A stretch of DNA of 7,841 bases from JAAFIP01 sp043721235 (GTDB taxonomy: Bacteria > Pseudomonadota > Gammaproteobacteria > Burkholderiales > Burkholderiaceae_C), in NCBI GenBank assembly GCA_043721235.1, contig JAYSRE010000196.1, positions 1-7,841 of the forward strand, in the 5' to 3' direction. Under the pieces are notes generated by a model. The model was not told the origin of the DNA. It did no database searches and saw nothing but the letters and a program-made list of their open reading frames with translations. Shown here piece after piece: positions 5,854 through 7,841 of the stretch (the first letter of the stretch is position 1; every line of letters starts with the position of its first letter). Made by a program: the position numbers and the translations under genes.

Positions 5854-6771
5854 ATGAAAACTTACGAACCAACCCCTGCTAAAAAAGTCGCTTTTCTAGG
5901 TCTGGGCGTGATGGGATACCCCATGGCCGGGCACTTGCACAATGCGGGCCACCAAGTGGCGGTGTACAACCGCACTGCGGCTAAATCTGCAGCTTTTTGC
6001 GCAGCATTTGCTGGGGCCACACACGGGCTATCCCCTAAAGACGCGGTTAAAGACGCAGACATGGTGTTTTGTTGCGTAGGCAACGATGACGACTTGCGCA
6101 GCGTGGTACTGGGCGCTAGCTTGGGCGGCGGTAAGCGGAATGGGTCTGGCGCGCTGGCCGGCATGAAGCCCGGTGCCATTTTGGTAGACCACACCACGGC
6201 CTCTGCCGACGTGGCGCGCGAGCTGTACGCCGCTGCCCAGTCCGCAGGCCTGCACTTTGTAGATGCGCCGGTGTCAGGCGGCGAAGCGGGTGCCAAAAAC
6301 GGCCAGCTCACAGTGATGTGCGGTGGAGACCCAGCCGCCTTCAGCTTAGCCCAGCCGGTAGCAATGGCTTTTTCAAAAGCCTTCACCCACATGGGCGAAG
6401 CCGGTGCCGGGCAGCTGACCAAAATGGTCAACCAAATTTGTATTGCAGGCTTGGTGCAGGGCCTGAGCGAGGCAGTGGCGTTTGGCCAAAAAGCCGGCCT
6501 AGACGTGAACTTGGTGCTGGACGTGATTGGTAAAGGCGCAGCGCAAAGCTGGCAGCTAGACAACCGAGGCAAAACCATGGTCTCTGACCAGTTTGACTTT
6601 GGCTTTGCGGTGGACTGGATGCGCAAAGACTTGGGACTGGTGCTAGACGAAGCCAAACGCAACGGTGCACGCTTGCCAGTTACCGCCTTGGTGGACCAGT
6701 TCTATGCCGATGTGCAGCAGATGGGTGGACGGCGTTGGGATACGTCCAGCTTGGTCAAGCGGTTGCGTTAG
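5854..6771 (+). CDS. Beta-hydroxyacid dehydrogenase family NAD(P)-dependent oxidoreductase
   Basis: A soluble dehydrogenase of the 3-hydroxyisobutyrate dehydrogenase / tartronate semialdehyde reductase / glyoxylate reductase superfamily. From ATG 5854 it has 305 residues, close to the usual 290-300. The N-terminal Rossmann domain has GLGVMG (16-21), and 'YNRT' after the second strand suggests NADPH preference. The substrate motif DAPVSGG (137-143) is followed by 'GAKNGQLTVMCGG'. The helical C-terminal domain holds the catalytic lysine in KMVNQ (K190) and the late KDLGL motif (K258-D259). The exact substrate is not fixed by these motifs; glyoxylate, succinic semialdehyde or tartronate semialdehyde are possible. 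Odd points: a Gly/Lys-rich insertion at about residues 88-98, and no Shine-Dalgarno because 8-bp repeats occupy that site. TTG 5839 is a possible in-frame upstream start, inside the repeats, but it adds five residues not typical of the family. It may be transcribed with pilTU. Confidence 0.9.
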   Translation: MKTYEPTPAKKVAFLGLGVMGYPMAGHLHNAGHQVAVYNRTAAKSAAFCAAFAGATHGLSPKDAVKDADMVFCCVGNDDDLRSVVLGASLGGGKRNGSGALAGMKPGAILVDHTTASADVARELYAAAQSAGLHFVDAPVSGGEAGAKNGQLTVMCGGDPAAFSLAQPVAMAFSKAFTHMGEAGAGQLTKMVNQICIAGLVQGLSEAVAFGQKAGLDVNLVLDVIGKGAAQSWQLDNRGKTMVSDQFDFGFAVDWMRKDLGLVLDEAKRNGARLPVTALVDQFYADVQQMGGRRWDTSSLVKRLR

Positions 6772-6794
6772 ACGCTGGTAATGACACTCCTAAA

Positions 6795-6831
6795 TTAATA
6801 GCTACTCATTGAGCATTTCCTTGGGCGATAA
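6795..6831 (+). repeat. 37-nt dispersed repeat copy, inverted relative to the one in yggS
   Basis: This matches the minus strand of 2976-3012 at 33 of 37 positions by hand alignment, with ten identical bases AATAGCTACT at 6797-6806 and eight at CTTGGGCG. CCTT/AAGG (6819-6822/6830-6833) can form a short stem inside it. From memory it also resembles an intergenic repeat common in Comamonadaceae that begins with ATAGCTRCT; that link is uncertain. Confidence 0.7.
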
Positions 6832-6850
6832 GGCTAAAACGCTTAAAAAC

Positions 6851-6870
6851 TCTCGTTTCTGTGTTTGCCA
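6851..6870 (+). repeat. Direct-repeat module, copy 1
   Basis: TCTCGTTT (6851-6858), two bases, then GTGTTTGCCA (6861-6870). Both words recur in the same order at 6916-6923 and 6934-6943, there ten bases apart. The second copy overlaps the left arm of the large inverted repeat. Confidence 0.6.
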
Positions 6871-6915
6871 CGGTGTTGCAGTGTTGTAGTGCTCGAAGAT
6901 GTTTTCACAGAGTTA

Positions 6916-6943
6916 TCTCGTTTGCACGGTTGGGTGTTTGCCA
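6916..6943 (+). repeat. Direct-repeat module, copy 2
   Basis: TCTCGTTT (6916-6923) and GTGTTTGCCA (6934-6943), separated by ten bases that hold most of the CACGGTTGGG part of the inverted-repeat arm. The extra bases relative to copy 1 are therefore the palindromic part. Confidence 0.6.
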
Positions 6944-7000
6944 ACCGCCCTCTCAACTGGACATACCAGAAATCGGTCGGTCAGCAAACACCCAACCGTG
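6925..7000. repeat. Large inverted repeat, 17-bp perfect arms
   Basis: CACGGTTGGGTGTTTGC (6925-6941) is perfectly complementary to 6984-7000. Beyond a 2x2 internal loop the pairing resumes with ACCG (6944-6947) and CGGT (6978-6981), and the loop holds a further CTGG-ACATA-CCAG hairpin (6957-6969). As RNA or extruded DNA this gives a long branched stem. No T-run follows on the plus strand, so a standard intrinsic terminator is unlikely there. The role is unknown: structured 3' end, small RNA, or mobile-element remnant. Confidence 0.75.
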
Positions 7001-7082
7001 TGCGACCCAGTTAGCGTGCAACCGGTAGTCTCCGGCAAATTTTGGTGTTCAATACAGGCGGCTCTCTAGCCCGGAATCCACA

Positions 7083-7107
7083 AAACTAGCGCTTCAGACA
7101 GCCGCTA
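7083..7107 (-). terminator. Candidate weak terminator overlapping the corA stop
   Basis: On the minus strand TAGCG (7107-7103), which starts with the corA stop codon, pairs with CGCTA (7091-7087) across an 11-nt loop; G and TTTT follow (about 7086-7082). Stem and T-run are both short, so this is only a candidate. Confidence 0.3.
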
Positions 7108-7841
7108 CTTCAACCACCCCCGCTTGCGAAAATACAGCATAGGCAGTACCGCCGAGCAGGCCATCAGCATCAGTGCCGCCGGGTAGCCCCAAGTTTGCGC
7201 CAGCTCCGGCATGTGCACAAAGTTCATGCCGTAGATGCTGGCAATCAAGGTAGGCGGAAGCAAGGCTACGCTGGCGACAGAGAAAATCTTGATGATTTTG
7301 TTTTGGTTGATGTTAATGAAGCCGACCGTGGCATCCATCAAAAAGTTAATTTTGTCGAACAAAAATACCGTGTGGCTGTCCAGCGAATCAATGTCGCGCA
7401 GAATTTGCCGTGCCTCCTCGTTCTGCTCGCCCGACAGCATGCGGCTGCGCATCATGAAACTCAAGGCGCGGCGCGTGTCCATCATGTTGCGGCGAATGCG
7501 GCCGTTCAAATCTTCTTCTTTGGCGATGGTGGCCAGCACTTCGGCAGCCACTTCGTCGGTCACCGCGCCGCTGAGGACTTTACCGCTGATGTGCTCAAGC
7601 GCATCGTGCACGCCCTCTAACGCGTCAGCAGAATATTCGGCATCGGCATCGTAGAGCTTGAGCAGCACATCACGGGAGTCTTCAATCAAGCCTGGCAGGC
7701 GGCGTGCGCGCATGCGCAGCAGGCGAAACACGGGGACATCCTGGTCGTGGATGGAGAACAGCACGCCTTTGCTTTTCAGGTCTGCGTTGTGCAGGTTCAA
7801 GATGAAGGCGACCCGTTCGGTGCGGGAGTCGGCGTTGTCTT
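7105..7841 (-). CDS. corA: CorA family magnesium/cobalt transporter, 5' end outside window
   Basis: CorA is a homopentameric inner-membrane channel for Mg2+ (and Co2+/Ni2+), gated by cytoplasmic Mg2+. The 244 visible residues are the C-terminal three quarters of a family usually about 320 residues long. The reading frame runs through the window edge ('DNADSRTERVAFIL' precedes the TTG at 7800), so that TTG is not the true start. The cytoplasmic part has long charged helices ('LEGVHDALEHISG', 'NMMDTRRALSFMMRSRML') forming the stalk. Near the end come TM1 ('IFSVASVALLPPTLIASIY'), the selectivity motif GMN followed by F, an acidic-containing periplasmic loop ('HMPELAQTWGYP'), TM2 ('AALMLMACSAVLPMLYF') and a basic cytoplasmic tail RKRGWLK. 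All key elements seen are intact. It is convergent with the dehydrogenase gene; its promoter is outside the window. Confidence 0.94.
   Translation of the reverse strand, partial: DNADSRTERVAFILNLHNADLKSKGVLFSIHDQDVPVFRLLRMRARRLPGLIEDSRDVLLKLYDADAEYSADALEGVHDALEHISGKVLSGAVTDEVAAEVLATIAKEEDLNGRIRRNMMDTRRALSFMMRSRMLSGEQNEEARQILRDIDSLDSHTVFLFDKINFLMDATVGFININQNKIIKIFSVASVALLPPTLIASIYGMNFVHMPELAQTWGYPAALMLMACSAVLPMLYFRKRGWLK

Larger units (their letters stand above)
6772..7104. other. Convergent intergenic region rich in repeats, no convincing gene
   Basis: This 333-base gap lies between the 3' ends of the dehydrogenase gene and corA. It contains a 37-nt dispersed repeat copy (6795-6831), two copies of a TCTCGTTT ... 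GTGTTTGCCA module (6851-6870 and 6916-6943), a 17-bp-arm inverted repeat (6925-7000) and a small CCGG-tagtct-CCGG hairpin (about 7023-7036). A 56-codon frame (6899-7069) runs through the inverted repeat but has no Shine-Dalgarno and no protein-like pattern. No T-tract follows the large hairpin on the plus strand. Confidence 0.7.

Noticed and set aside
6929..6996. Integron attC site: GTTGGGT and ACCCAAC fit the GTTRRRY and RYYYAAC core patterns
   Set aside because: In an attC the RYYYAAC core comes first and GTTRRRY last; here the order is reversed, and there is no integrase or cassette array.
6899..7069. 56-codon plus-strand frame through the inverted repeat
   Set aside because: No Shine-Dalgarno, unusual codon use and composition, and it is explained by an inverted repeat translated by chance.

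Overview
The window looks like a chromosomal segment of a betaproteobacterium, most likely Burkholderiales and close to Comamonadaceae. This rests on moderately high G+C coding DNA, on yggS divergent from pilT-pilU, and on the style of the PilT, PilU and YggS proteins. It is an inference from recognised families; no search was run.

Layout from left to right. Bases 1-245 are the 3' end of a sensor histidine kinase gene. An A+T-rich spacer (246-394) with two perfect palindromes follows. Then come a 229-residue protein of unknown function with a winged-helix-like N-terminus (395-1084) and, 24 bases on, an Lrp/AsnC-family regulator (1109-1591). After a spacer with a weak terminator-like hairpin lies a 344-residue protein of unknown function (1793-2827). 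Its last bases overlap tail to tail with yggS (2824-3531, minus strand), which encodes the PLP-homeostasis protein. A 66-base divergent promoter region separates yggS from pilT (3598-4641) and pilU (4663-5799), the two type IV pilus retraction ATPases. A run of 8-bp tandem repeats leads into a beta-hydroxyacid dehydrogenase gene (5854-6771). A 333-base convergent intergenic region (6772-7104) carries a dispersed-repeat copy, short direct repeats and a large inverted repeat. The window ends inside corA on the minus strand (7105-7841, 5' end missing).

The functional core is pilT-pilU: both have complete Walker A, Asp box, Walker B and His box motifs, so the organism very probably makes retractable type IV pili for twitching and DNA uptake. 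The other genes are housekeeping (yggS, corA, dehydrogenase) or regulatory (kinase tail, Lrp). The two unknown proteins flanking lrp share a weak wHTH-like segment and are the least explained genes.

I found no defence island, CRISPR array, prophage, complete insertion sequence, tRNA or rRNA. The most interesting signals are non-coding: (i) a 37-nt sequence present both inside yggS and, inverted, in the 6772-7104 gap; (ii) an 8-bp tandem repeat directly before the dehydrogenase start; (iii) a 17-bp-arm inverted repeat before the corA 3' end; (iv) signs that pilT has an almost leaderless mRNA while pilU has a perfect Shine-Dalgarno.
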